In this document: positions 1 to 7,626 of the stretch, piece after piece
How positions within the stretch are numbered: the first letter of the stretch is position 1
Layout of the letters: each line of letters opens with the position of its first letter
IMG/VR virus record: IMGVR_UViG_3300045950_000096
Coordinates: 1-30,438 of that record
Source of the DNA: a virus
Reading direction: 5' to 3' (one strand)
Length of the DNA stretch: 30,438 nucleotides
Notes under the pieces: model-generated
Database searches by the model: none
What the model saw: the letters and a program-made list of their open reading frames with translations, nothing else
What the model was told of the DNA's origin: nothing
Program-made: the position numbers and the translations under genes

Positions 1-1
1 C

Positions 2-43
2 CGGCCAACAGACAGACTCCTCGCCTTCCTCGAAGCCCTCTGA
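2..43 (+). CDS. C-terminal end of an upstream gene (partial, tentative)
   Basis: One plus-strand frame runs from the window edge to a TGA at 41-43 and reads RPTDRLLAFLEAL. The tail is similar in style to the ends of some tyrosine recombinases, but thirteen residues are too few to assign a family. It stops exactly where a GATTATGCCGA motif begins (42-52). That motif recurs inverted at 100-110, at the break in the neighbouring DUF3489 gene, so a recombinase element ending here is a reasonable guess. Confidence 0.3.
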   Translation, partial: RPTDRLLAFLEAL

Positions 44-126
44 TTATGCCGACCCCGACACAGCGGTCCCCGCCGGAAACAACGACTTACAGGCCTACAT
101 CGGCATAATCCGGGCATCGGCATAAT
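42..126. repeat. GATTATGCCGA repeat cluster, possible element end
   Basis: GATTATGCCGA lies at 42-52 on the plus strand and its reverse complement at 100-110. A 12-bp direct repeat, CATCGGCATAAT, occurs at 98-109 and 115-126, separated by 5 bp. The second copy starts just where the DUF3489 reading frame stops looking like its family. Paired short direct and inverted repeats beside a gene break look like tyrosine-recombinase core sites or the edge of an inserted element. The role is inferred; only the repeats are seen. Confidence 0.5.
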
Positions 127-577
127 GTGCCAACCATCCGGTGGCCTCGACCATCTCGGCGACCGTCGCGCCCTCGGGGCGCTGGAGCATGGCAATGATC
201 TGCGCCTGCTTCGTGCCGGGGCGGATGGCGACGGGTTTCGCGGTGCCGTTGTCTTCGGACGCTTGCGCTGGTTTCGGCCTCGCCCTCCGCGCGCTGGCGA
301 CGGCGCTGGCCACCACCGGCTCGATCCCGATGGCCTCCAGCCCGGCCTCAGTGGCGATCAGCGTGGTGCCGTGGCCATCGCCAGTCTCGCGCCACATCGG
401 CTCGCCGCGCCGCAGGTTCGCCTCGACCTCTTCAAGCCATCCGCGGGCCACCATCTTGCCGACCACCATCTTGGCGGCGGCGCCGACCAACCCCTCGGGC
501 AGCGGCAGGGCGAGGTTCCCCGGCCGGGTCGCGGCGCGGGACAGGATCAGGGACTGGGTGTCGGACGGGGTGGTCAT
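95..577 (-). CDS. DUF3489 domain protein, C-terminally truncated
   Basis: A 160-aa protein. The first ~110 residues include a winged-helix-like stretch rich in basic and acidic residues. A DUF3489 segment begins near residue 119 (RPGTKQAQIIAMLQRPEGAT) and runs to ATGWLAH near residue 150. In the family this segment goes on through a GW-x-AHTVRG-type motif and about 25 more residues. Here the frame switches to YADARIMPM and stops, exactly where the GATTATGCCGA-type repeat begins (about position 127). DUF3489 proteins are common beside prophage terminase genes in Rhodobacteraceae and are thought to be small DNA-binding proteins, though no function is established. Its start overlaps the stop of the upstream 75-aa gene by 4 bp (ATGA), so the two are co-transcribed. 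The product probably lacks the end of its helix-turn-helix fold. Confidence 0.75.
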   Translation of the reverse strand: MTTPSDTQSLILSRAATRPGNLALPLPEGLVGAAAKMVVGKMVARGWLEEVEANLRRGEPMWRETGDGHGTTLIATEAGLEAIGIEPVVASAVASARRARPKPAQASEDNGTAKPVAIRPGTKQAQIIAMLQRPEGATVAEMVEATGWLAHYADARIMPM

Positions 578-801
578 TTGGCCTCTCCCTCGTCAGCAGC
601 GGTGCGGACCAGCAGGTCCGGCCGCCCGAAGCCGATGACGGGAAGAATGAAGGCCGCGTCCTCGTCCTCGCGGTCGGGTTCGGCGAGCCAGTGCTCCATC
701 GCCGCGCGCGCGGTGATGGCATCCGGGAACTGGCCAAGCCAGCCAAGGGTACCGTCGCGGTCGATCAGGACAAGGCAGGGGGAGGATGGGCGCAAAGTCA
801 T
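574..801 (-). CDS. Small hypothetical protein (75 aa)
   Basis: I do not recognise this family. The start chosen is the ATG at 801, giving MTLRPSSPC; the open frame extends to 867 but the extra residues have low complexity. It is an acidic 75-aa protein with no membrane segment and a sequence typical of a compact alpha/beta fold (CLVLIDRDGTLGWLGQFPDA, then a helix ITARAAMEHWLAE). Its stop overlaps the start of the DUF3489 gene by 4 bp, so the two are translationally coupled. It belongs to the four-gene minus-strand group that diverges from the terminase operon. Confidence 0.6.
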   Translation of the reverse strand: MTLRPSSPCLVLIDRDGTLGWLGQFPDAITARAAMEHWLAEPDREDEDAAFILPVIGFGRPDLLVRTAADEGEAK

Positions 802-903
802 GGGGTCGTCTCCGGTCTCGGGCCGCGATGATCGCTGCCCTTCCACGACCCCGACCCCGCAGTGCATGCGGGGCGCAGGCTGACGTGTCGAAATGTCCGT
901 GCT

Positions 904-1131
904 TCAGGCGGCGTGTTCGCCTTCCTTGAAGGCGCTGTCGGTGATCTGGCGCAGCAGGCCCGCGTAGTGCTTCAGCGTCCCGACGTGCCCCCAATGGATC
1001 TCGTCGGGGTGGGTCTCGAAGTGGTCGTCGCTGAGGGCCTTCAGGCGCTCCAGCATGGTGTCGACCTCGGCCTTGGCTGCGATGAAGGCGTCGAGGGCTT
1101 TGGAGTTGTCGTTGGCGCGGCGGGTCGTCAT
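904..1131 (-). CDS. Small hypothetical protein (75 aa), prophage accessory
   Basis: The start MTTRRANDNSKALDAF at 1131 is chosen because AAGGA lies about 10 bp upstream on the minus strand; the upstream part of the open frame has no such site. The protein is mostly helical and charged: a helix with IAAKAEVDTMLERLKALSDDH, then a second part with HWGHVGTLKHYAGLLRQITDSAF. No catalytic motif or membrane segment is seen. Similar short proteins sit before terminase genes in Rhodobacteraceae prophages, but I know of no assigned function. A 102-bp gap separates it from the next gene of the group (801). Confidence 0.6.
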   Translation of the reverse strand: MTTRRANDNSKALDAFIAAKAEVDTMLERLKALSDDHFETHPDEIHWGHVGTLKHYAGLLRQITDSAFKEGEHAA

Positions 1132-1242
1132 GGCGGGGCATCCTTCGGTGAGTTGCATCGTTCTGGTGCCAACACCATCGCTCTGTCGGGCGGATGATCG
1201 TAGGCAAATCGGAGCAATATCAGTGCGTTCTGATCGCATCCG

Positions 1243-1458
1243 TCAGATCAGCCGCATCTCGGCCAGCGTGCGGCTGGCGGCACCCAGCTGGGCGGTCGGC
1301 AGTTCGATCTTCAGGTGCGACAGGACGTCGGAGGCCTCGGCCGGGATCCCGCTCTCGCGCAGCGCCTGCTCGATGACTTCGGCGATGGCGTCCGGGCGGC
1401 TCAGATCGAAGCCCTCGGGAAGGGTGGAATAGTCGATGCGGATGGTGGTCGTGGTCAT
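1243..1458 (-). CDS. Small hypothetical protein (71 aa)
   Basis: The start at 1458 (MTTTTIRIDYSTLPEGF) is supported by a strong AGGAGGGC site about 6 bp upstream. An N-terminal beta-strand (TIRIDY) is followed by helices (DAIAEVIEQALRESG and a C-terminal SRTLAEMRLI). It is small, soluble and acidic, and I cannot assign it a family. It is the first gene of the leftward group, directly across a 133-bp AT-richer intergenic region from the terminase small subunit, so it is probably expressed from a divergent promoter there. Confidence 0.6.
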   Translation of the reverse strand: MTTTTIRIDYSTLPEGFDLSRPDAIAEVIEQALRESGIPAEASDVLSHLKIELPTAQLGAASRTLAEMRLI

Positions 1459-1591
1459 GGTGAAGCCCTCCTGGGGTCGGCGCAATGCGGCCTGTTGATG
1501 GGAGCAGAATCGCTCTGAAGGGAGAGACAATCAACGGGAATGACTTTCTTTTTCTGTTCATTTTCAATACCTTGATAGGCTTCACAGCACC
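1459..1591. promoter_or_regulatory. Divergent intergenic region before the terminase genes
   Basis: This 133-bp segment separates the leftward small genes from the rightward late operon. It contains an AT-rich stretch at about 1540-1580 (runs of T, then TTTTCAATACC) that stands out from its GC-rich surroundings and is the likely site of the late promoter. I could not pick a convincing -35/-10 pair for either strand. The only clear signal is the AGGAGGGC ribosome binding site for the leftward gene. Confidence 0.35.
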
Positions 1592-2128
1592 ATGAAGGGA
1601 ATGAGCGAACGCGAGTACGCGGCGCATTCCGGCCTGTCCCGCGGCGGGGTGCAGAAGGCGCGCAAGAACGGGCGGCTGGTGGTCCATGACGACGGGTCGA
1701 TCAACGCCGCGGCCTCGGATGTGCGACGTGCGGAGATGACGGACCCAGACCAGCAGCGCCGCAGTCTTGGTGGTGACGGGCTTGCCAGCGGCCCCGGCGA
1801 TACGACGTCCTACATCAAGGCGCGCACGGCGCTGACGGTTTACGCGGCGCAGGAGCGCCAGCTGGCCGTCCAGAAGAAGAAGGGCACGCTGGTCGACCGT
1901 GCGCGGGCGGAAACGCTGGTGTTCCGCCTGGCGCGGCAGGAACGGGATGTCTGGGTGACCTGGCCCGGACGGGTGGCCGCGCTGATGGCGGCGCAGATCA
2001 TGGCGGAGGTGGAACGGCAATCCGGGGCATCGGTGACGATCGAGACCGCGATCATGCAGAGGGTGCTGGAAGCCCATGTCCGCGAACAGCTCGACGCCCT
2101 CGCCGACCTCCGGGTCTCGCTTGCATGA
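1592..2128 (+). CDS. Terminase small subunit, Nu1-like
   Basis: A 178-aa protein whose N-terminus (EREYAAHSGLSRGGVQKARKNGRLV) has the spacing of a winged helix-turn-helix, as in lambda Nu1 and related DNA-packaging proteins that recognise the phage packaging site. A disordered linker (about residues 40-70) is followed by helical segments (YIKARTALTVYAAQERQLAVQ and EAHVREQLDALADLRV) that would oligomerise and contact the large subunit. It sits directly before the GpA-type large subunit and overlaps it by 53 bp if the large subunit starts at 2076. Two starts are possible, 1592 (MKGMSERE) and 1601 (MSERE); neither has a well-spaced ribosome binding site. The family call rests on position and the helix-turn-helix pattern. 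Confidence 0.8.
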   Translation: MKGMSEREYAAHSGLSRGGVQKARKNGRLVVHDDGSINAAASDVRRAEMTDPDQQRRSLGGDGLASGPGDTTSYIKARTALTVYAAQERQLAVQKKKGTLVDRARAETLVFRLARQERDVWVTWPGRVAALMAAQIMAEVERQSGASVTIETAIMQRVLEAHVREQLDALADLRVSLA

Positions 2129-4124
2129 TGAGGAGGACGACAACGGTCTGACCGCGGGTCTCGACCTCGGTTTCGACGGCGCCGAGGACCTTTTGCGGGT
2201 CTGGCGACAGGGCCTGCGCCCCGATCCGAACCTGACGGTGTCGGAATGGGCGGATCAGCATCGATGGCTGTCGTCGCGGGGCGCGGCCGAACCGGGGCGC
2301 TATCGCACCGCCCGGGCCCCTTATCTGCGCGAGATCATGGATGCGCTCTCGCCCGGCCATCCGGCGCAGCGCATCACCTTCATGAAGGCGGCGCAGGTTG
2401 GCGCGACCGAGGCCGGGAACAACTGGATCGGCTTCGTCATCCATCATGCGCCGGGGCCGATGCTGGCAGTGCTGCCGAGCCTCGAACTGGCGAAACGCAC
2501 CTCGCGCGGCCGCCTTGATCCTTTGATCGCGGACAGCCCGGCGCTGCGCGAGCGGGTGAACCCGGCCCGGTCGCGCGATGCCGGGAATTCGATGCTGTCG
2601 AAGGAATTCCCCGGCGGCATCCTGGTGCTGACCGGAGCCAACAGCGCCACCGGCCTGCGGTCGATGCCCGCGCGCTATGTGTTTCTGGACGAGGTCGACG
2701 CCTATCCGGCCTCAGCCGACGAGGAAGGCGATCCGGTTACGCTTGCCGAGGCGCGGACCACGACCTTCTCGCACCGGCGCAAGGTGTTCATGGTCTCGAC
2801 CCCGACGATCCGGGGGCTGTCGCGCATCGAGCGCGAGTTCGAGGCATCGGACCAGCGGCGTTACTTCGTGCCCTGCCCGCACTGCGGCACCATGCAATGG
2901 CTGCAATTCGACCGCCTGCGCTGGGCGAAGGGAAAGCCGGAAACCGCCGCATATCACTGCGAGGGTTGCGAACGCCCCATCGCCGAACACCACAAGACCG
3001 AGATGCTCGCCCGCGGCGAATGGCGGGCGACGGCGGTTTCCAAGGATCCGAAGGCCATCGGCTTTCACCTGTCGGCGCTTTACTCGCCGCTTGGGTGGAA
3101 AAGCTGGTCCGACATCGCGCGGGAGTGGCTGGCGGCCCAAGGCTCGGACGAGACGCTGCGCGCGGCGCGCAACACGCTTCTGGGCGAGACATGGGTTGAA
3201 AGCGGCGACGCGCCGGAATGGCAGCGGCTGGCAGATCGGCGCGAGGCCTGGAAGCCGGGCAGCGTGCCCGCGGCCGGGCTGTTCCTGACGGCCGGGGCCG
3301 ACGTGCAGAAGGATCGGATCGAGGTCGACATCTGGGCCTGGGGCCGCGGCCTCGAGTCCTGGCTGGTTGATCACATCGTGATCCCGGGCGGCCCCGACGA
3401 TCCGGCAGCCTGGGACAAGCTGACCGCCTTGCTCGGGCGCAGCTGGCAGCACGCAAACGGCGCCTTCATGACCGTGGCACGGCTCGGCATCGACACCGGT
3501 TACGAGGCCGCGGCGGTCTATGCCTGGTCGCGCAAGGTCGGGTTCGAACAGGTCGCACCCCTTAAAGGCCTGGAAGGCTTCAATCGGGCAACCCCGGTTT
3601 CTGGCCCGACCTATGTCGATGCCACCATCGGCGGGAAACGCCTGCGCCGCGGCGCGCGGCTCTGGTCTGTGGCCACGGCGACGTTCAAGGCGGAGACCTA
3701 CCGGTTCCTGCGGGTCGAACGCCCCTCGGACGAAGACCGAGCGCTGGGCGTGCTGGACGCGCCCGGCACGATCCACCTGCCCGGCTGGGCCGATACCGAA
3801 TGGCTAAAACAGCTGGTGGCCGAGCAGCTGGTCACCATCCGCAACAAGCGCGGCTATGCCCATCAGGAATGGCAAAAGATGCGCGAGCGGAACGAGGCGC
3901 TGGACTGCCGGGTCTATGCCCGCGCCGCCGCCTGGATCCTCGGCGCCGACCGCTGGGACGAGGCGACCTGGCGGCGGCTCGAGGCGCAGGCAAGCGTGGA
4001 AACACGTCTGCCGGTGGCCGTGGCGGCCGAAACCACACAAGACCCGGCCCAGCCCAAGGCCGGAACCCTGACCACGCCGCGCCGGAAGCGGCGGGTCTAC
4101 ACCCCGAACTTCATGAGGGACTGA
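2076..4124 (+). CDS. Phage terminase large subunit, GpA family
   Basis: A 682-aa DNA-packaging motor that pumps phage DNA into the prohead and cuts it. The ATPase half has a Walker A-like segment at about residues 104-114 (MKAAQVGATEAGNN) and a Walker B YVFLDEVD at 201-208. A zinc-ribbon pair, CPHC (267-270) and CEGC (295-298), is typical of the GpA family. The nuclease half carries acidic metal-binding candidates D409 (TAGADVQ) and D473 (LGIDTGY). The length is slightly above lambda gpA (641 aa). The first ATG (2076) lies inside the small subunit gene; a TTG at 2121 is an alternative that would lie at the junction. The stop overlaps the gpW-like gene by one base (TGATG). Confidence 0.95.
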   Translation: MSANSSTPSPTSGSRLHDEEDDNGLTAGLDLGFDGAEDLLRVWRQGLRPDPNLTVSEWADQHRWLSSRGAAEPGRYRTARAPYLREIMDALSPGHPAQRITFMKAAQVGATEAGNNWIGFVIHHAPGPMLAVLPSLELAKRTSRGRLDPLIADSPALRERVNPARSRDAGNSMLSKEFPGGILVLTGANSATGLRSMPARYVFLDEVDAYPASADEEGDPVTLAEARTTTFSHRRKVFMVSTPTIRGLSRIEREFEASDQRRYFVPCPHCGTMQWLQFDRLRWAKGKPETAAYHCEGCERPIAEHHKTEMLARGEWRATAVSKDPKAIGFHLSALYSPLGWKSWSDIAREWLAAQGSDETLRAARNTLLGETWVESGDAPEWQRLADRREAWKPGSVPAAGLFLTAGADVQKDRIEVDIWAWGRGLESWLVDHIVIPGGPDDPAAWDKLTALLGRSWQHANGAFMTVARLGIDTGYEAAAVYAWSRKVGFEQVAPLKGLEGFNRATPVSGPTYVDATIGGKRLRRGARLWSVATATFKAETYRFLRVERPSDEDRALGVLDAPGTIHLPGWADTEWLKQLVAEQLVTIRNKRGYAHQEWQKMRERNEALDCRVYARAAAWILGADRWDEATWRRLEAQASVETRLPVAVAAETTQDPAQPKAGTLTTPRRKRRVYTPNFMRD

Positions 4125-4336
4125 TGGAACTGGAGCGCATGCAGGCCCTGCTCACGGCACTGCAGGAGGCCCGCTTCGCCGGGCTGCGCAGCGTCAGCTA
4201 TGACGGCAAGACCGTGACCTATGGCTCGGATGCCGAACTGGCCACGGCGATCCGGGATCTGGAAGGACGGATCGTGATCGCCTCGGCTACACCCCGTCGT
4301 CGCCGCTGGGGCACCGTCGCCACGAAGGGTCTGTGA
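4124..4336 (+). CDS. Head-tail joining protein, gpW-like
   Basis: A 70-aa protein starting MELERMQALLTALQEA, with an N-terminal helix, a beta-hairpin (RSVSYDGKTVTYGSDAEL), a second helix (TAIRDLEGRIV) and a basic tail (TPRRRRWG). This is the fold order and size of lambda gpW (68 aa), which fills the portal channel after packaging and prepares the head for tail attachment. Its place between terminase and portal is that of W in lambda. The ATG shares its first base with the terminase stop codon, so the two are translationally coupled. Confidence 0.85.
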   Translation: MELERMQALLTALQEARFAGLRSVSYDGKTVTYGSDAELATAIRDLEGRIVIASATPRRRRWGTVATKGL

Positions 4337-4339
4337 CCG

Positions 4340-5845
4340 ATGGTCTTCGACGCCTTCCGCGCACGGCTTGGGTCCATCATCGGCGGATTTGACGCCGCGC
4401 AATCCCATCGCCGCATGCGCGGGTTCCGCGCCACCCGCGCCCACGTGAACACGCTGATCGCCGCCTCCGGCGAGACCATCACGGCCCGCGCGCGCTGGCT
4501 GGTCCGGAACAACGGCTATGCCGCGAACGCCGTCGATGCCTTCGCGAACCATGTCGTCGGCGACGGCATCAAGCCTTCCTCCAAGATCGCGGACGCGGTG
4601 AAGAAGGAGGAGCTGCAGAAGCTCTGGCTCGCCTGGACCGACGAGGCCGATGCCGAGGGGCTGACCGACTTCTTCGGCCTGCAGCGCAGGGCGGCGCGAG
4701 AAGTGTTCCTTGCTGGCGAGGTCTTCCTGCGCATCCGCGCCAGGCGGCCGGAAGACGGTCTGACCGTGCCGATGCAGCTGCAGATGCTCCCCTCGGAAAT
4801 GCTGCCCCAGGACATGACCCGCGTCCTTCCGGGTGCCGGATCGATCCGGCAAGGCATCGAATTCGACGGGATCGGACGCCGCGTGGCCTATCACTTCCTG
4901 CGCCGCCACCCGGGCGACAGTACCGATCCGGGGCTTGCGGGCGAAACGGTGCGCGTGCCCGCGTCAGAGGTCATCCACATCCTCGACCCGGTGGAGGCGG
5001 GCCAGTTGCGCGGCGTGTCGCGCTTTGCCGCAGCGGTGGTGAAACTCTTCACCCTCGACCTCTACGACGACGCCGAACTGGAGCGGAAGAAGACCGCGGC
5101 GATGTTTGCGATGTTCATCACCTCGCCCGCGCCGGAAACCGCCCTCGATCCGGCCGAGGACGATCTGGAGGTGGAACCGGGCCAGGTGGTGCGGCTCGAC
5201 CCGGGCGAAGACGTCACCACGCCATCTACGCCCGATTCCGGATCGACCTACGAACCCTTCCAGTACCGGACGCTCCTGCAGATCGGCGCGGCGCTGGGCG
5301 TGCCCTATGGCTATCTGACCGGCGATACGGCGAAGGGGAACTTCTCCAACACCCGGATCGCGCTCGTGGACTTCCGCCGCCGCATCTCGGCCTTCCAGCA
5401 TTCGGTGATGGTCTACCAGCTCTGCCGCCCCGTCTGGACGCGCTGGATGGACATGGCCATGCTGGCGGGCGCCATCGATCTACCCGGCTATGCCACTGAC
5501 CGGCGCGCGTACCTCGCCTGCGACTGGCTCCCCACGAAGTGGGACTGGATCGACCCGGCCAAGGATGCCTCGGCGGAAATCCTGCAGATTGAGGCGGGCC
5601 TGAAATCCCGCACGCAGGCCATCGCGGAGCGCGGCTACGACGCCGAGCAGGTCGACCGCGAAATCGCGGCCGAACGGAAACGCGAGGCGGAGTTGGGACT
5701 GGACTTCCGGCGGCCGGGTTCGCCCGCGCAGGCGGCCGGTGTCAGCAGCGAGGATCAGGTCGGCGAAACGGACTCTGACAAGCAGGACCAGCGAGCGAAT
5801 GGCGAGGGCGAGGACCGGGAACCCCGGCCCGCGGAGGACGCATGA
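4340..5845 (+). CDS. Phage portal protein, lambda gpB family
   Basis: A 501-aa protein (lambda gpB has 533) that forms the dodecameric portal ring at the head vertex. Family features include an N-terminal region with RARWLVRNNGYAANAVDAFANHVVGDG, the central AAREVFLAGEVFLRIRAR, and the stem/crown segment with GVPYGYLTGDTAKGNFSNTR followed by LVDFRRRISAFQH. The last ~50 residues are highly charged and disordered (EDQVGETDSDKQDQRANGEG), as in many portals. It starts 4 bp after the gpW-like gene and overlaps the protease gene by 4 bp (ATGA). Confidence 0.95.
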   Translation: MVFDAFRARLGSIIGGFDAAQSHRRMRGFRATRAHVNTLIAASGETITARARWLVRNNGYAANAVDAFANHVVGDGIKPSSKIADAVKKEELQKLWLAWTDEADAEGLTDFFGLQRRAAREVFLAGEVFLRIRARRPEDGLTVPMQLQMLPSEMLPQDMTRVLPGAGSIRQGIEFDGIGRRVAYHFLRRHPGDSTDPGLAGETVRVPASEVIHILDPVEAGQLRGVSRFAAAVVKLFTLDLYDDAELERKKTAAMFAMFITSPAPETALDPAEDDLEVEPGQVVRLDPGEDVTTPSTPDSGSTYEPFQYRTLLQIGAALGVPYGYLTGDTAKGNFSNTRIALVDFRRRISAFQHSVMVYQLCRPVWTRWMDMAMLAGAIDLPGYATDRRAYLACDWLPTKWDWIDPAKDASAEILQIEAGLKSRTQAIAERGYDAEQVDREIAAERKREAELGLDFRRPGSPAQAAGVSSEDQVGETDSDKQDQRANGEGEDREPRPAEDA

Positions 5846-7155
5846 TTCACCACACCCAGATCGCCCAGCGCGTCTTCAACACGCCGCTGATGGTCGATCC
5901 CGCCAAGGCGCTGGCCTTCCTGACCGGGCTTGGCCCCCGGATCACCGGTAGGGAAATCACTGTCGAGGGTTTGGAAATCGCGGCCGAAGATAGGGATGCA
6001 GCCACCCTCCCCGCCCGGGCGTCTTTGTTCGGTGATGATCTGACTAAGCGCCAGGCGCGGAACGGGAGCCTGCCCTTCGCGGTCGTCGAGGGGATCGCCG
6101 TGATCGAGATCGCGGGCACGCTGGTGCACCGCGGCGCGTGGATCGGACAATCCTCCGGTCTGACCTCCTATGAGGGGATCGCGGCGCAGCTTCAGGCCGC
6201 GATTTCCGATCCTGCGATCCGCGGCGTCGCCCTCGACATCGACAGCTTTGGCGGCGAAGTCGCGGGGGCCTTCGATCTGGCGGATCGCATCCGCGCCGCG
6301 CGTCAGGTCAAGCCGGTCCATGCCTTCGTCGCCGATCACGCCCTCTCGGCCGCCTATGCGCTGGCCTCGCAAGCCGACCGGATCATCCTGCCGCGCACCG
6401 GGGCCGTCGGCAGCATCGGCGTCGTGGCCATGCACAGCGACATGAGCGGGGCGCTCGACCAGAAGGGCATCGCCGTCACGCTGATCCACGCTGGCGCGCG
6501 CAAGGTCGATGCGAACCCTTACCAGCCCCTGCCCGAGGCCGTCCGCGCCCGGATCGCGGGCGAGTTGGAAGACCTCCGCCAGCTCTTCGCCGAGACCGTC
6601 GCCGAAGGGCGCGGCCGCCGCCTCGACACCCTACGCGCGCTGGGCACCGAGGCCGCCGTCTTCCGCGGCGAAGCGGCTGTCTTCGCCGGTCTCGCCGATG
6701 AGGTGGCCGATCCCGTCACCGCCTTCCGCGCTTTCGCCGCCGCACCCCGCGGCACAACCACCCCCAGAGGAAAGGGCCCGATGATGACCACTGCCCCCGA
6801 AGATCATGCGCAGCCTTCGGCCGCGTCCGCCGCCGTCACCCCGCCGGAACCGACCCCGGCCGCGGCAGTCGCACCGCCGCAGACCGTGGCGGCCGCGATG
6901 TCGCCCGAAGCCATCCGCGCCGAGGCGGCCGAGGTCGCGCAGGTCTGCGCGCAGGCGGCGCGCCTTGGCATCCAGATTGATGCCGCCGATGCGGTCGCCA
7001 AGGGCGTGAAACCCGAGGCCCTGCGCGCCAAGGTCCTGGCCGATCTTGCCGCGCGTAGCGATGCCGCGGGCATCATCGCTACCGCCCCGGCGACGGGCGC
7101 GAAGGAAAGCCCCATCGTCGCGGCCGCGAAGAAATCGGCCGCCGCCTCGCGCTGA
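5842..7155 (+). CDS. S49 family capsid maturation protease, lambda gpC-like
   Basis: A 437-aa protein with an SppA-type serine protease domain (about residues 80-300). The S49 motifs are seen: an IDSFGGEV oxyanion loop (133-140), the nucleophile region ADHALSAAYALASQAD with S169 as probable catalytic serine, TGAVGSIGVVAMHSDM, and K221 in GARKVDANPY as the general base. In lambda-like phages this enzyme cleaves scaffold and portal during prohead maturation. The C-terminal third (from residue 314) is alanine- and proline-rich, then helical, and matches a scaffold domain; it has its own internal start at 6781. The gene follows the portal with a 4-bp overlap. Confidence 0.93.
   Translation: MIHHTQIAQRVFNTPLMVDPAKALAFLTGLGPRITGREITVEGLEIAAEDRDAATLPARASLFGDDLTKRQARNGSLPFAVVEGIAVIEIAGTLVHRGAWIGQSSGLTSYEGIAAQLQAAISDPAIRGVALDIDSFGGEVAGAFDLADRIRAARQVKPVHAFVADHALSAAYALASQADRIILPRTGAVGSIGVVAMHSDMSGALDQKGIAVTLIHAGARKVDANPYQPLPEAVRARIAGELEDLRQLFAETVAEGRGRRLDTLRALGTEAAVFRGEAAVFAGLADEVADPVTAFRAFAAAPRGTTTPRGKGPMMTTAPEDHAQPSAASAAVTPPEPTPAAAVAPPQTVAAAMSPEAIRAEAAEVAQVCAQAARLGIQIDAADAVAKGVKPEALRAKVLADLAARSDAAGIIATAPATGAKESPIVAAAKKSAAASR
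6781..7155 (+). CDS. Nested capsid scaffold protein, Nu3-like (internal start in protease gene)
   Basis: Within the protease gene, in the same frame, ATG-ATG at 6781 is preceded by AGAGGAAAG, a good ribosome binding site about 6 bp upstream. Starting here gives a 124-aa product: a disordered Ala/Pro-rich stretch followed by helices (SPEAIRAEAAEVAQVCAQAARLG, ADAVAKGVKPEALRAKVLADL). Lambda makes its scaffold Nu3 in the same way from within gene C. The fold type, position and ribosome binding site fit; separate expression is inferred. Confidence 0.6.
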   Translation: MMTTAPEDHAQPSAASAAVTPPEPTPAAAVAPPQTVAAAMSPEAIRAEAAEVAQVCAQAARLGIQIDAADAVAKGVKPEALRAKVLADLAARSDAAGIIATAPATGAKESPIVAAAKKSAAASR

Positions 7156-7196
7156 TCCCGGCGCATCCCATCCCCCAACATCCTGGAGACTGAACC

Positions 7197-7577
7197 ATGC
7201 CCGTCCTGACGGAACCGCCCAGCATGGGCGACGTCCTCAAATATGAGGTCAACCCGAACTACACCCGCGAGGTGGTGACGCTGCTCGCGGGCATGCCCTA
7301 TCCCGTCGGCTCGGTGCTCGGGAAAATCACGGCCAGCGGCAAGTTTACCCTGTCGCCCGCGACCGGAGCCGACGGCTCGCAGGTCGCCACGGCCGTCCTG
7401 CTCTATGCCGTTGACGCGACGCTGGCCGATGCCATCGGCATCGTGCTGGTCCGCGGCCCCGCCATCGTCTCGCGCGCCGCCCTCGCCTACGAGGCGACAG
7501 TCAACGACGCGGCCAAGATCGCCGCCAAGATCACCCAGCTGGCCGCCGTCGGGATCATCGCCCGCGACGGCGTCTGA
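7197..7577 (+). CDS. Head decoration protein, gpD family
   Basis: A 126-aa protein directly between protease/scaffold and major capsid genes, the position of lambda D (110 aa). The N-terminus VNPNYTREVVTLLAGMPYPVGSVLG is typical of family members. Beta-rich segments follow (KFTLSPATG, TAVLLYAVDATLADA, GIVLVRGPAIVSRAAL). The protein forms trimers on the expanded capsid and stabilises it. CTGGAGA lies before the ATG. Confidence 0.9.
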   Translation: MPVLTEPPSMGDVLKYEVNPNYTREVVTLLAGMPYPVGSVLGKITASGKFTLSPATGADGSQVATAVLLYAVDATLADAIGIVLVRGPAIVSRAALAYEATVNDAAKIAAKITQLAAVGIIARDGV

Positions 7578-7626
7578 CGCTGACCAGCCAGCCACGCCCC
7601 TCCCCTCAATCTCCCGGAGCCCCACC

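Noticed and set aside
2712-3776. 354-aa open frame on the minus strand
   Set aside because: It is a shadow of the terminase large subunit; no domain and no plausible ribosome binding site.
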